Assembly (NCBI GenBank): GCA_041874725.1
Contig: CP097466.1
Location: 62,001-126,000, forward strand
DNA: 64,000 bases
Direction: 5' to 3'
Source of the DNA: Duganella sp. BuS-21
Lineage (GTDB): Bacteria; Pseudomonadota; Gammaproteobacteria; Burkholderiales; Burkholderiaceae_D
Shown here: positions 38,543 to 46,929 of the stretch, piece by piece
How the letters are laid out: each line of letters begins with the position of its first letter
How positions within the stretch are numbered: the stretch's first letter is position 1
The notes under the pieces: model-generated
Databases searched by the model: none
The model's input: the letters and a program-made list of their open reading frames with translations, nothing else
Told to the model about the DNA's origin: nothing
Program-made: the position numbers and the translations under genes

Positions 38543-39730
38543 TCAGGCTCCTGCGGTAATGGTCAGCTTGGCGCAAGCGGCGGCGATGCGGCGCAGCGCC
38601 TCGCTGATATTCTCGCGCGACGAGGCGTAGCAGATGCGCACGAAGCCCTCGCCCTGGTCGCCGAAATTGGAGCCGGGCAGCAGTGCCACGCCGGCTTCCT
38701 CCAGCATATGCTCGGCAAACGCTTCGGACGTCATGCCGAAGGCGCGGATGTCGGGGAAGGCGTAGAACGCGCCGCCCGGCGTGTGGCACTTCAGGCCGGG
38801 AATGGCGCGCAGGCCGTCCACCAGCAGGTCGCGGCGGGCGCGGTATTCGTCCATCATCACCCGCACCTGCGACTGGTCGCCGGTGATGGCTTCCAGGCCG
38901 GCGCGCTGCAGGAACGGCGACACGCAGGACGAAGTGGTTTGCAGCAGCATCATCATGCGTTCGGCCACCACGTCCGGCGCCACCAGCACGCCGAGACGCC
39001 AGCCGGTCATGGCGAAAGCCTTGCTGAAACCGTTCGACAGGATGACGCGCTCGCGGCACTTGTCCAGACTGGCAATCGAGAAGAAGTCGGAATCGCCATA
39101 CACCATGCGCGCGTAGATTTCGTCGGAATAGATGTACAGGTCGTGCTTGACGGCCAGTTCGTAGATCTCTTCCAGCGCCCAGCGCTCGGTGATGGCGCCG
39201 GTCGGGTTCTGCGGCGAATTCAGGATCAGCAGGCGCGTCTGCGGCGTGATCAACGGTTCGATGTCGGCCGCGCGGATGCGGAACTGGTTCTTGTCGTGCA
39301 GCGGATACGGCACCGCCGTGGCGCCGCACATCTTGATCGACGACAGATAGGTCGGGAAGCCCGGATCGGGCACCAGCACTTCCTGGCCGGCGTTGGCCAG
39401 GCAGAAGATGGCGTAGAAGATACCGATATTCGCACCCGGCACCACCAGCACCTGGTTTTCGTCCGGCAGGAAGCCGCGCGAATGCTGGGTGACCTTGCGG
39501 ATCTCCTGACGGAATTCCGGGATGCCCCAGCTGCTGGTGTAGTGGTGTTCGCCGGCGTCCAGCGCCTTCTTGGCGGCGTCGACGATGTTGTCCGGGGTGG
39601 AGAAGTCGGGATCGCCGATTTCCAGGTGGATGATGCTGCGGCCGGCCGCCTCCAGGCGGCGGGCACGGTCGAGCACCTTGAACATCGGCTGCCCTTCAAT
39701 CTTGAGCGCGTTGGCCGAAATCTCTCTCAT
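38543..39730 (-). CDS. Class I/II PLP aminotransferase
   Basis: 395 aa, fold-type I, aspartate-aminotransferase family. The PLP lysine is in SNGFSKAFAMTGWRLG (Lys237), with NSPQNPTG at 171-178 and YSDEIYA at 201-207. It acts on amino or keto acids rather than nucleotide sugars, unlike the DegT-type enzymes in this window. Between rfbH (12 bp) and the ThDP enzyme (4 bp) it may provide the 2-oxo acid that the ThDP enzyme decarboxylates. That link is inference. Confidence 0.8.
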   Translation of the reverse strand: MREISANALKIEGQPMFKVLDRARRLEAAGRSIIHLEIGDPDFSTPDNIVDAAKKALDAGEHHYTSSWGIPEFRQEIRKVTQHSRGFLPDENQVLVVPGANIGIFYAIFCLANAGQEVLVPDPGFPTYLSSIKMCGATAVPYPLHDKNQFRIRAADIEPLITPQTRLLILNSPQNPTGAITERWALEEIYELAVKHDLYIYSDEIYARMVYGDSDFFSIASLDKCRERVILSNGFSKAFAMTGWRLGVLVAPDVVAERMMMLLQTTSSCVSPFLQRAGLEAITGDQSQVRVMMDEYRARRDLLVDGLRAIPGLKCHTPGGAFYAFPDIRAFGMTSEAFAEHMLEEAGVALLPGSNFGDQGEGFVRICYASSRENISEALRRIAAACAKLTITAGA

Positions 39731-39742
39731 GTGCTTACCTCG

Positions 39743-41068
39743 TTAGAAGTCGAGTGCGAAGAAGGTGCGGATTTTCTGTATGGTGAAGTCCAGCATTTCC
39801 TTGGTCAGGCCAGGGTAGAGGCCGATCCAGAAGGTGTCGTGCATGACGCGGTCGGTGTTGGTCAGCTCGCCGGAGACGCGGTAGTTGCGGCCCGTCATGT
39901 AAGGCTGCTTGGTCAGGTTGCCGGCGAACAGCAGGCGGGTGCCGATCTTGTGCTCGTCCAGGTAGGTCAACAGTTCAACCCGGCCAACGTTCGCTTCCGG
40001 CTTCACGGTCAGCGGGAAGCCGAACCACGAAGGGTCGGAATTCTCGGTGGCGTGCGGCAGCACCAGGAATTCGGCGCAGTCCTGCAGGCCGGCCGACAGG
40101 TAGGCGAAGTTATCCTTGCGCGCCTGGACGAAGCCTTCGGCGCGGTCGATCTGCGCCAGGCCGCAAGCGGCTTGCATGTCGGTGATCTTGAGGTTGTAGC
40201 CCAGGTGGCTGTAGATGTACTTGTGATCGTAGCCTTCCGGCAGCTGGCCCAGCTTCCAGCAGAAGCGCTTGCCGCAGGTGTTGTCCTTGCCCGGTCCGCA
40301 ATAGCAGTCGCGGCCCCAGTCGCGGAACGACTCGGCGATCATCTTCAGCTCGGGATTGTTGGTGAACACCGCGCCGCCCTCGCCCATGGTGATGTGGTGG
40401 GCCGGGTAGAAGCTCATGGTGCCGATGTCGCCGAAGGTGCCGACCATCTTGCCGTTGTAGGTGGCGCCGAGCGCGTCGCAGCAGTCCTCGATCAACCACA
40501 GATTGTACTTCTTGCACAGCGCGACAATCACGTCCAGGTTGTACGGATTGCCCAGCGTATGCGCCAGCATGATGGCCTTGGTCTTCGGGCTGATGGCCGC
40601 TTCGATCAGGCTGGCGTCGATGTTGTAGGTGCCCAGTTCGACGTCGACGAAGACCGGTACGGCGCCGAATTGCAGGATGGGATTGACGGTGGTCGGGAAG
40701 CCCGCCGCCACGCCGATCACTTCATCGCCGGGCTGGATGGCGCGCGCGCCCAGGCGTGGCGAGGTCAGCGTCGAAAACGCCACCAGGTTGGCCGACGAGC
40801 CCGAATTGACGGTGATCAGGTGCTGCACGCCGATGAACTTGGCGAGCTTGGCTTCGAACTGGTCGTTGAAGCGGCCGGTAGTCAGCCAGGCATCGAGCGA
40901 GGCTTCGACCATCAGTTCCATTTCCGGTGCGCCGACGACTTTGCCGGCCGGCGGCACCAGCGTCACGCCAGGCTCGAAGGCGCGCGGCGCGCTGGCCAGC
41001 GCACCATAGCGCGCCACGAGGGCCCGAATTTGTTCGCGGAGTTCTTGCTGGGTATACTGCTCGCTCAT
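39743..41068 (-). CDS. rfbH: CDP-4-keto-6-deoxy-D-glucose 3-dehydrase (E1)
   Basis: 441 aa. DegT-like fold in which the PLP lysine is replaced by His: [14 protein letters not shown], His224. Cysteines in [12 protein letters not shown] (255, 257, 265) with C196/C197 probably hold the [2Fe-2S] cluster of the family. It removes the C3 hydroxyl using PMP and electrons. The usual partner, an E3 ferredoxin-type reductase (AscD/RfbI), is not in the window. First gene of the leftward rfbH-aminotransferase-ThDP operon. A TAAAAT lies about 40 bp upstream on the minus strand as a possible -10, without a clear -35. Confidence 0.94.
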   Translation of the reverse strand: MSEQYTQQELREQIRALVARYGALASAPRAFEPGVTLVPPAGKVVGAPEMELMVEASLDAWLTTGRFNDQFEAKLAKFIGVQHLITVNSGSSANLVAFSTLTSPRLGARAIQPGDEVIGVAAGFPTTVNPILQFGAVPVFVDVELGTYNIDASLIEAAISPKTKAIMLAHTLGNPYNLDVIVALCKKYNLWLIEDCCDALGATYNGKMVGTFGDIGTMSFYPAHHITMGEGGAVFTNNPELKMIAESFRDWGRDCYCGPGKDNTCGKRFCWKLGQLPEGYDHKYIYSHLGYNLKITDMQAACGLAQIDRAEGFVQARKDNFAYLSAGLQDCAEFLVLPHATENSDPSWFGFPLTVKPEANVGRVELLTYLDEHKIGTRLLFAGNLTKQPYMTGRNYRVSGELTNTDRVMHDTFWIGLYPGLTKEMLDFTIQKIRTFFALDF

Positions 41069-41168
41069 GCTCAGGCCTTACGTGATCGGTGATGTTGATG
41101 GGATATTTTAAACCAGAAGCAAGTGCCTCCGCTCGGCTATTTAGCTGTGGAAAAGCAGGGTATTCAAG

Positions 41169-41249
41169 CGTCATTCCCGCGCATGCGGGAATCCATACGG
41201 TATTTGCCGTGCAAACGCAATTTGGGTTCCTGCTTGCGCAGGAACGACG
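41169..41249. repeat. 81-bp inverted repeat (REP-like), copy 3
   Basis: Starts cgtcattcccgcgcatgcg and ends gcgcaggaacgacg. It lies in the 276-bp gap between the divergent rfbH and GT2 genes, so it is not a terminator for either and is probably mobile or stabilising intergenic DNA. Confidence 0.8.
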
Positions 41250-41293
41250 GCGCTTGGCTCCGCAATAAAAGTTCTTCCCCTGAAGCACCGCAC

Positions 41294-41302
41294 GGTATGA
41301 TA
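41294..41302 (+). promoter_or_regulatory. GGTATGATA promoter-like box upstream of a GT2 gene
   Basis: Third exact copy of the box, 51 bp before the ATG at 41345. An 18-bp spacer would put TTCTTC in the -35 position, a weak match. Confidence 0.5.
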
Positions 41303-41344
41303 GCGTTCGCCCGCAATGGCGCTCTCCAACCTTGAGAAAACACC

Positions 41345-42265
41345 ATGACGACCGCCTTGCCGCTGGTTAGCATCCTGCTGCCGACCCACAACCGTCCCGA
41401 CTACGCCGAACTGGCCCTGCGCAGCGCGCTGGCGCAGGACTATCCCAACCTTGAAATCATCGTCAGCGACAACAGCGACGACCAGCTGACGCGCGAACGT
41501 TTCGCCTCGTATGTGGCGGCAGATCCACGCATTCGCTACTACAAGATCGACAGCTGCCCGCCGATGGACAACTTCCAGCACGCCTACGAGCTGGCCGGTG
41601 GCGACTTCGTCAACTTCCTGATGGACGACGACCTGTTCCATCCGCGCAAAATCAGCGTCATGATGATGGCCATGTTGCAGCATCCGACGGTCGGCATCGT
41701 CAGCTCGGCACGCCAGCTGATCACCGCCGACGGCCAGCCGATTCCATCGCCCGAGCATCTGAAGCCGCTGACCGAAGTCGACACCCTGATCGCCGGTCGC
41801 TCGCTGGGCGCGCACCTGACCGGCGGCGGCGCCGGCAACGTGCTCGGCGAACCAACCACGGTGCTGTTCCGCAAGGCGGCGGCAGGGCCGGTGTTCGGCG
41901 TGTATCAGGGCCGCCAGTACATCGTGGTGTCGGACATGGCGAGCTGGCTCACCATCCTCGCCACCAGCGATTGCATCTACCTCAAGGACGCGCTCAGCTT
42001 TTTCCGCGTGCACGCCGAGCAGGACCAGCGCAACCAGCGCACCCAGCTGCGTGGCCACCTGGAAGGCTTGTCGATGGCGTGCGATGTGTGGGAGCACGGC
42101 CTGTTCCTGCCGCGCGACCAGCCGCAGCGCGAAAAAATCAGCCAGGCGCTGACGCAAACCGTGTCCTTGTTGTTGCCAACCTACGAATTGCTGCGCGATC
42201 CGATGTTCGACCACGAAAAAATTGTCGATACGGTGCAACGCGCGACGCGCATCGTGCTGAGCTAA
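41345..42265 (+). CDS. Family 2 glycosyltransferase
   Basis: 306 aa. VSILLPTHNRPD near the N-terminus and FLMDDDLFHP at about 95-104 are the GT-A nucleotide and metal motifs. Overall organisation is like the GT2 at 6597-7502 (DDD-L-x-H-P), so they may act in the same glycan. Soluble, no membrane helices. The stop codon lies in the first unit of a 12-bp tandem repeat, so expansion or contraction of the repeat would not change the protein. Confidence 0.85.
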   Translation: MTTALPLVSILLPTHNRPDYAELALRSALAQDYPNLEIIVSDNSDDQLTRERFASYVAADPRIRYYKIDSCPPMDNFQHAYELAGGDFVNFLMDDDLFHPRKISVMMMAMLQHPTVGIVSSARQLITADGQPIPSPEHLKPLTEVDTLIAGRSLGAHLTGGGAGNVLGEPTTVLFRKAAAGPVFGVYQGRQYIVVSDMASWLTILATSDCIYLKDALSFFRVHAEQDQRNQRTQLRGHLEGLSMACDVWEHGLFLPRDQPQREKISQALTQTVSLLLPTYELLRDPMFDHEKIVDTVQRATRIVLS

Positions 42266-42314
42266 TTGCTGAGCTAATTGCTGAGTTAATTGCTGAGCTA
42301 ATTGCTGAGTTAGC
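42255..42314. repeat. 12-bp tandem repeat, five units
   Basis: Five units of TGCTGAGYTAAT at 42255, 42267, 42279, 42291 and 42303, the last ending in GC. The third and fifth have T for C in the seventh position region. It covers the 3' ends of two convergent glycosyltransferase genes and carries an in-frame TAA in each of the first four units. Confidence 0.92.
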
Positions 42315-43099
42315 TAAAAATAGCTGAGGTCGAGCGCCATGCCGGCGTTCGCCATATAGGCTTGCCGCGCCTGGCGGATCGCCAGCGTCGGCGCCGGATG
42401 CCGGCGGTACATTTCCAGGATGGTCGGCACGATCTGGGCGTCGTGCGAATTCCCGCAACGCATATTCTCCGGCGCAGTCGGCTCGCTCTTGTGGATCACC
42501 ACGCCGTGGTGCGCGAAGTGCGCCAGGCCGTGGCCCTGCATGGCGTTCAGCAGGAAATCCCAATCCTCGTAGATCACCAGTTGTGTATCGTTGCGCACAC
42601 TGTGCAGCACGTCGCGGCGATAGGCGATGCAGCTGTTCGGGATGCGGTTGCGCACATAGATGCTGTCGGCCGTGACGTCGCCGATGGCCATCGCGCGGCC
42701 GCCCGGCAAGACACGCGGCGGATGCTCGCTGCGGTCTTCGTTCTCGATCAGGAAATCGCAGAACAGCAAGGCCGGCTTGTCCTGCAGCAGGCGCTGCTTG
42801 AGCTGGGCGAGATGGTCGGCGCGATAGGTATCGTCGTCGTCGAGGAACAAGATGTATTCAGCATCGGCCAGCGCCAGGCCGAGGTTGCGGCTGGCGCCGG
42901 CACCGGCGGGGCCGATGGCGCGCAGCACGTAGTTGAAGCGCTGCGCCAGCCGGCTCAGCTCAGGATACGGCGGCAGGAAGCCCGGCGTATCCGACACCAC
43001 GATCACATTGAAGTCCTGGCAGGTCTGCGCGATCAGCGAGGCCAGCGTGCGTTTCAGCAGCAGCGGGCGTTCGTGGTTCGCGATGATGATGGTGAACAC
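42314..43099 (-). CDS. Family 2 glycosyltransferase (EpsE/rhamnosyltransferase-like)
   Basis: 261 aa. FTIIIANHERPLLLKRTL opens the GT-A fold and FLDDDDTY at about 89-96 is the metal-binding motif; EDWDF near the C-terminus is the likely catalytic base region. Transfers a sugar to a glycan, donor unknown. It reads in the same direction as, and lies 140 bp downstream of, the secretion genes but a REP-like element separates them. Confidence 0.82.
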   Translation of the reverse strand: MFTIIIANHERPLLLKRTLASLIAQTCQDFNVIVVSDTPGFLPPYPELSRLAQRFNYVLRAIGPAGAGASRNLGLALADAEYILFLDDDDTYRADHLAQLKQRLLQDKPALLFCDFLIENEDRSEHPPRVLPGGRAMAIGDVTADSIYVRNRIPNSCIAYRRDVLHSVRNDTQLVIYEDWDFLLNAMQGHGLAHFAHHGVVIHKSEPTAPENMRCGNSHDAQIVPTILEMYRRHPAPTLAIRQARQAYMANAGMALDLSYF

Positions 43100-43136
43100 G
43101 GGACCTCCTCTTGCGGGCTTGGACGTCTCGAAAAAT

Positions 43137-43216
43137 CGTCATTCCCGCGCATGCGGGAATCTATAGGCCGCATGCTTGCCGCTTCGGCATGGATTCCCGC
43201 TTGCGCGGGAACGACG
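43137..43216. repeat. 80-bp inverted repeat (REP-like), copy 4
   Basis: Starts cgtcattcccgcgcatgcg and ends gcttgcgcgggaacgacg. It fills most of the 140-bp gap between the HlyD gene and the following GT2 gene, where it may attenuate read-through. Confidence 0.85.
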
Positions 43217-43239
43217 AGTTGCAGGTATTTGCAGTGCGC

Positions 43240-44607
43240 TTACGGCTCGCGGATCGATTCGTCCAGTGCGCGCGTGAGCGGGAACAACAGGTAGGACATC
43301 ACGGTGCGATGGCCGACCACCACTTCCGCCGACACCGTCATGCCCGGCATCAGCTGTGCGCCGGCGCGCAACTTGCGCAACTGACCGGTGTAGGGAATAC
43401 GGCTCAGGTAATACTGGTCCAGCCCGCCGCCACCCTTGTCGGCGCTGTCGCGCTTGAAGGAATCCTGGCTGACGAAGCGAATCTTGCCCTCCAACATGCC
43501 GTGTTCCTGGAAGTTGAAAGCGTCCACCTTCAGGTGCACCGCCAGGCCCGGCTTGATGAAGCCGATGTCCTGCGAATCGATCTGCACTTCCGCCTCCAGC
43601 TCCGCGCCCAGCGGCACGATGGTGAACAGCGGCTCGGCTTCGCGCACGATGGAACCGACCGACAACTTGCCGATCTCCAGCACCACGCCGTCGGCCGGCG
43701 CCACCATCTGCACCATCTTGTGCCGCTTGTCGGCCTTGGCCAGCTGCTCGTTGATGCCGTCGCGTTCGCGGCTGGCGGCCAGCAGGTCTTCCATCGACTT
43801 CTGGCGCCAGCTCTTTTCAAACGCCGCGCGCTCGGACTCGGCCGAGGCCAGCTCGCGCCCCATCTCGGTCAGCTTGTTGCGCTGCAAATCCATGTCGCGC
43901 TCGACGCCCAGGCGGCGGTCGCGCGCTTCCAGCAAATGCATCTTGGCGCCGAACTGCTCGGCCATCAGCTGCTCCTGCATGGCTTCCACTTCGCGCAGCG
44001 CCTTCACGCGCTCGGCCAGGATCACCTGGTCGTGCTTGTTGGTGTCCAGGCCGGCGCGCAGGCGCGCGATGTTCTGGTCCATCTTGGTTTTCTGCGCTTC
44101 GTAATTGGCCTTGCGCTCGGTCGACAGCAGCGCTTGCAACTGGGCGTCGTCGGTGCTGCCCTTGCTGGTCACGGCGCCAGCCTTGCCGCTCAGTTCGGCG
44201 CGCAGGCCGGCTGCCTGCGTATCGAGCGAATCGAGGCGCACGCGCAGCTGGGTTTCGTCGGCGGCGGTGAAGGTCGGATCGAGGGTGGCCAGCAGCTGGC
44301 CCTTCTTGACGATCTGGCCGACGCGTACCTCGATGCTCTGGATGATGGAGGTATCGAGCGGCTGCACCACGATGTTCGGCAGCGGATTGACCAGCTTGCC
44401 ATGAGCAACCACGATCTTGTCAACCGGCGACACGCAAGCCCAGATGATGAAGCAGACGAAGGCCAGCACCATCACATGCAGGGTGATGCGCACGAACTTC
44501 GGCAGCGGGCCGCGCTCGATGGCGTCGGCGTCCGGCAGGAAGTCGATCTCGGTCTCGTCCTTCTTGCCGCGCTTGACGTTTACATGTGGCTTGTTTGCTG
44601 GTTCCAT
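43240..44607 (-). CDS. Type I secretion membrane fusion protein, HlyD family
   Basis: 455 aa. A short cytoplasmic start is followed by one membrane helix at 41-60 (ITLHVMVLAFVCFIIWACVS), then a lipoyl/barrel half, a long coiled-coil of about 200 residues and the return half ending in the typical PGMTVSAEVVVGHRTV region. It bridges the ABC transporter to an outer-membrane TolC-type channel. Start overlaps the end of the ABC gene by 28 bp. No TolC homologue is in the window, so that part must come from elsewhere. Confidence 0.93.
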   Translation of the reverse strand: MEPANKPHVNVKRGKKDETEIDFLPDADAIERGPLPKFVRITLHVMVLAFVCFIIWACVSPVDKIVVAHGKLVNPLPNIVVQPLDTSIIQSIEVRVGQIVKKGQLLATLDPTFTAADETQLRVRLDSLDTQAAGLRAELSGKAGAVTSKGSTDDAQLQALLSTERKANYEAQKTKMDQNIARLRAGLDTNKHDQVILAERVKALREVEAMQEQLMAEQFGAKMHLLEARDRRLGVERDMDLQRNKLTEMGRELASAESERAAFEKSWRQKSMEDLLAASRERDGINEQLAKADKRHKMVQMVAPADGVVLEIGKLSVGSIVREAEPLFTIVPLGAELEAEVQIDSQDIGFIKPGLAVHLKVDAFNFQEHGMLEGKIRFVSQDSFKRDSADKGGGGLDQYYLSRIPYTGQLRKLRAGAQLMPGMTVSAEVVVGHRTVMSYLLFPLTRALDESIREP

Positions 44608-46730
44608 AAGTGCTGGTAGGTGTCGCTACGGGTGAGCAGTTCTTCGTGACGGCCGGAATCGACCAGGGAGCCCTGTTGCATGACCATGATCTTGTCGGAA
44701 TTGACCAGGGTCGACAGGCGGTGCGAAATCATCACCACCGTGCGGCCCACGGCGATCTTCGACAGGTTGTTGATGAAGATGGCTTCCGATTCCGGATCGA
44801 GTGCCGAAGCCGCCTCGTCCAGGATCAGGATGCGCGGCCGCGACACCAGGGTGCGCGCGATCGACAGGCGCTGCTTCTGCCCGCCGGACAGGTTGGTGGC
44901 GTTCTCTTCCAGGATGGTGTCGTAGCCCTGCGGCAGGCGTTCGATGAATTCGTCGGCGCCGGCCGCTTGCGCGGCGGCCACCAGCTCTTCGAACGTGGCG
45001 TCCGGCTTGGTGACCGACAGGTTGTCGCGCACCGTGCCGCGGAACAGGAAGTTCTCCTGCAGCACCACGCCGATCTGGCGCCGCAGGTGCGACAGCTCGA
45101 TCTCGCGGGCGTCGATGCCGTCGAAGCGCACCAGGCCCTCCTGCAGCGGGTACAGGCCCTGGATCAGCTTGGTCAGGGTGGTCTTGCCGGAACCGGAACG
45201 GCCGACGATGCCCACCACCGTGCCTTCTTCGATCGTGAAGGAGGCCTTGTTCAGCGCCATGTTCTGCGACCCCGGGTAGCGGAACACCACGTTGTCGAAC
45301 TTGATCTCGCCCTGCAGCGTCGGCCGCAGGCCGTTGGCGCCGGGGCGGCCTTCCGGCGCGCGGTTCATCACCTCGCCCAGCATCTTCACCGACAGCGCGG
45401 TTTCCTGGTATTCGTTGACCAGGCCGACGATGGAAATCAAGGGCTGGGTCACGCGGCCCGACAGCATCTGGAAGGCGATCAGCGCGCCGACCGACAGGGT
45501 GCCGGCAAAGACGTCGGAGGCGCCGACGATGATGATGGTCACCGGCAGCAGCTTGCCGAGGAAGTCGGTCACCGAATTGCCGGCGATGGAAATCTGGCCG
45601 ACGCGGAAGTGCATGGTAATCGCTTCCGCCGAGCGCTGGTCCCACACGCGCCGCTGCGACGGCTCGATGGCCAGCGCCTTGACCGTGCGCATGCCGTGGA
45701 TGGTTTCCACCAGCATGCCCTGGCGCTGGCCTTCGGCCGCGTACAGCGCGTTCAGGCGGCGCTGGAAGGTCGGCACCATGGCCATGACGATGGCGCCGAT
45801 CATGCCGGCGAACAGCAACACGATCAGGGTCAGCTTGAACGAGTAGCTGAACAGCACGGGCACGAACACCACCAGCGCGATCAGATCCAGGCCGGTCATG
45901 AACAGGCGGCCGGTCAGGAAGCTGCGGATTTTTTCCAGCTGCTGCATGTGGCGCGTGACCACGCCGGCGCTGGTGGTTTCAAAGAAGTCGATCGGCAGCG
46001 ACAGCAGGTGGCCGAAGACGCGCCGCGTCAGGCGCATGTCGATCTTGTTGGAGGCGGCCAGGGTCAGCGTCTGGCGCAGGAAGCCGAAGGTCGAATCGAA
46101 GATCAGCGCCATCACGATGCCCACGCCGAGCACCTGCAGTGTGGTGACGCTCTGGTGCGTAAGCACCTTGTCGATCACCAGCTGGAAGAAGATCGGCGAA
46201 GCCAGCGCCAGCAGCTGCATGGCGATGGCGGCGATGAAGATGTCGCGGAAGGCGGCCTTCTGCTTGAGGATTTCAGGAATGAACCAGCGCAGGCCGAAAG
46301 GCTGGTTGGGATCGGTCAGCTTGTGCTGGCGTTTGACGAAGATGACGTCGCCGAGCCAGCGCTTTTCGAACTCGCTGCGCGGCACCAGCACCACCTGCGC
46401 GTTGGCGGCGGCCGGGTTCAGCACGGCGGCCTGCTCCTCGCCGCCATTTTCTCCCGGCTTGACGCCGACCACGATCACCATATTGCCATCCACCAGGCGC
46501 GCCATCAGCGGGAACACGCCGCCTTGCGCCATCAGGCGCGTCCAGTTCAGCTTGTCGGCCTTGGCTTTCAAACCGATCTCGGCGGCGATGCGCAGCAAGG
46601 CGCCGGTGCTCGGCTCTTCCGCACGCAGGGCGTTCTCGTCGATCAGGCGTTCCGGATTGATTTGCAGACCATGATGCTGGGCGATGGCGGTCAGACACTG
46701 GATCGCGGTGTGGGGGAATTTATCTTGCAT
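44580..46730 (-). CDS. Type I secretion ABC transporter, HlyB-like
   Basis: 716 aa. Order: an N-terminal C39-like domain (1-130), a six-helix membrane domain (~155-450) and an ATPase with Walker A GRSGSGKTT (~510), LSGGQKQR (~615) and LILDEAASALD. The C39-like part is degenerate: aligned to active peptidases (DCGAAC) the catalytic Cys is Thr8, so it is a chaperone-like CLD as in HlyB and substrates are exported uncleaved. The sequence strongly resembles E. coli HlyB throughout. It lies 199 bp downstream of giant gene B in the same direction, beyond a terminator. Its substrates are inferred to be the giant octad-repeat proteins. Confidence 0.94.
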   Translation of the reverse strand: MQDKFPHTAIQCLTAIAQHHGLQINPERLIDENALRAEEPSTGALLRIAAEIGLKAKADKLNWTRLMAQGGVFPLMARLVDGNMVIVVGVKPGENGGEEQAAVLNPAAANAQVVLVPRSEFEKRWLGDVIFVKRQHKLTDPNQPFGLRWFIPEILKQKAAFRDIFIAAIAMQLLALASPIFFQLVIDKVLTHQSVTTLQVLGVGIVMALIFDSTFGFLRQTLTLAASNKIDMRLTRRVFGHLLSLPIDFFETTSAGVVTRHMQQLEKIRSFLTGRLFMTGLDLIALVVFVPVLFSYSFKLTLIVLLFAGMIGAIVMAMVPTFQRRLNALYAAEGQRQGMLVETIHGMRTVKALAIEPSQRRVWDQRSAEAITMHFRVGQISIAGNSVTDFLGKLLPVTIIIVGASDVFAGTLSVGALIAFQMLSGRVTQPLISIVGLVNEYQETALSVKMLGEVMNRAPEGRPGANGLRPTLQGEIKFDNVVFRYPGSQNMALNKASFTIEEGTVVGIVGRSGSGKTTLTKLIQGLYPLQEGLVRFDGIDAREIELSHLRRQIGVVLQENFLFRGTVRDNLSVTKPDATFEELVAAAQAAGADEFIERLPQGYDTILEENATNLSGGQKQRLSIARTLVSRPRILILDEAASALDPESEAIFINNLSKIAVGRTVVMISHRLSTLVNSDKIMVMQQGSLVDSGRHEELLTRSDTYQHLWNQQTSHM

Positions 46731-46862
46731 AGGCCCGAGAAGGTAAAAGCTTGCATTAGCGCACTATTGTGCCAGCCTTCGGATTCTAACCCAGCACAAC
46801 CGATATCGGCGCCTTTTCTGTTGTAGAAACACAGGCCTGTTTACCCTGTTGTTCTACGGCTC

Positions 46863-46898
46863 AAAAAAAAAACGGCAAGACCCGCAGGTCTTGCCGTT
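46863..46898 (-). terminator. Rho-independent terminator of giant gene B
   Basis: Read on the minus strand, a 12-bp perfect stem (arms 46898-46887 and 46882-46871, four-base loop) is followed by a run of about ten T. It lies 32 bp after the stop at 46930. Confidence 0.92.
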
Positions 46899-46929
46899 CT
46901 TGGCGATCCCGGCCTAAGCCAGGCCAGCT

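Noticed and set aside
44580..46730. Peptidase-containing (bacteriocin-type) ABC exporter
   Set aside because: The C39-like domain lacks the catalytic cysteine.
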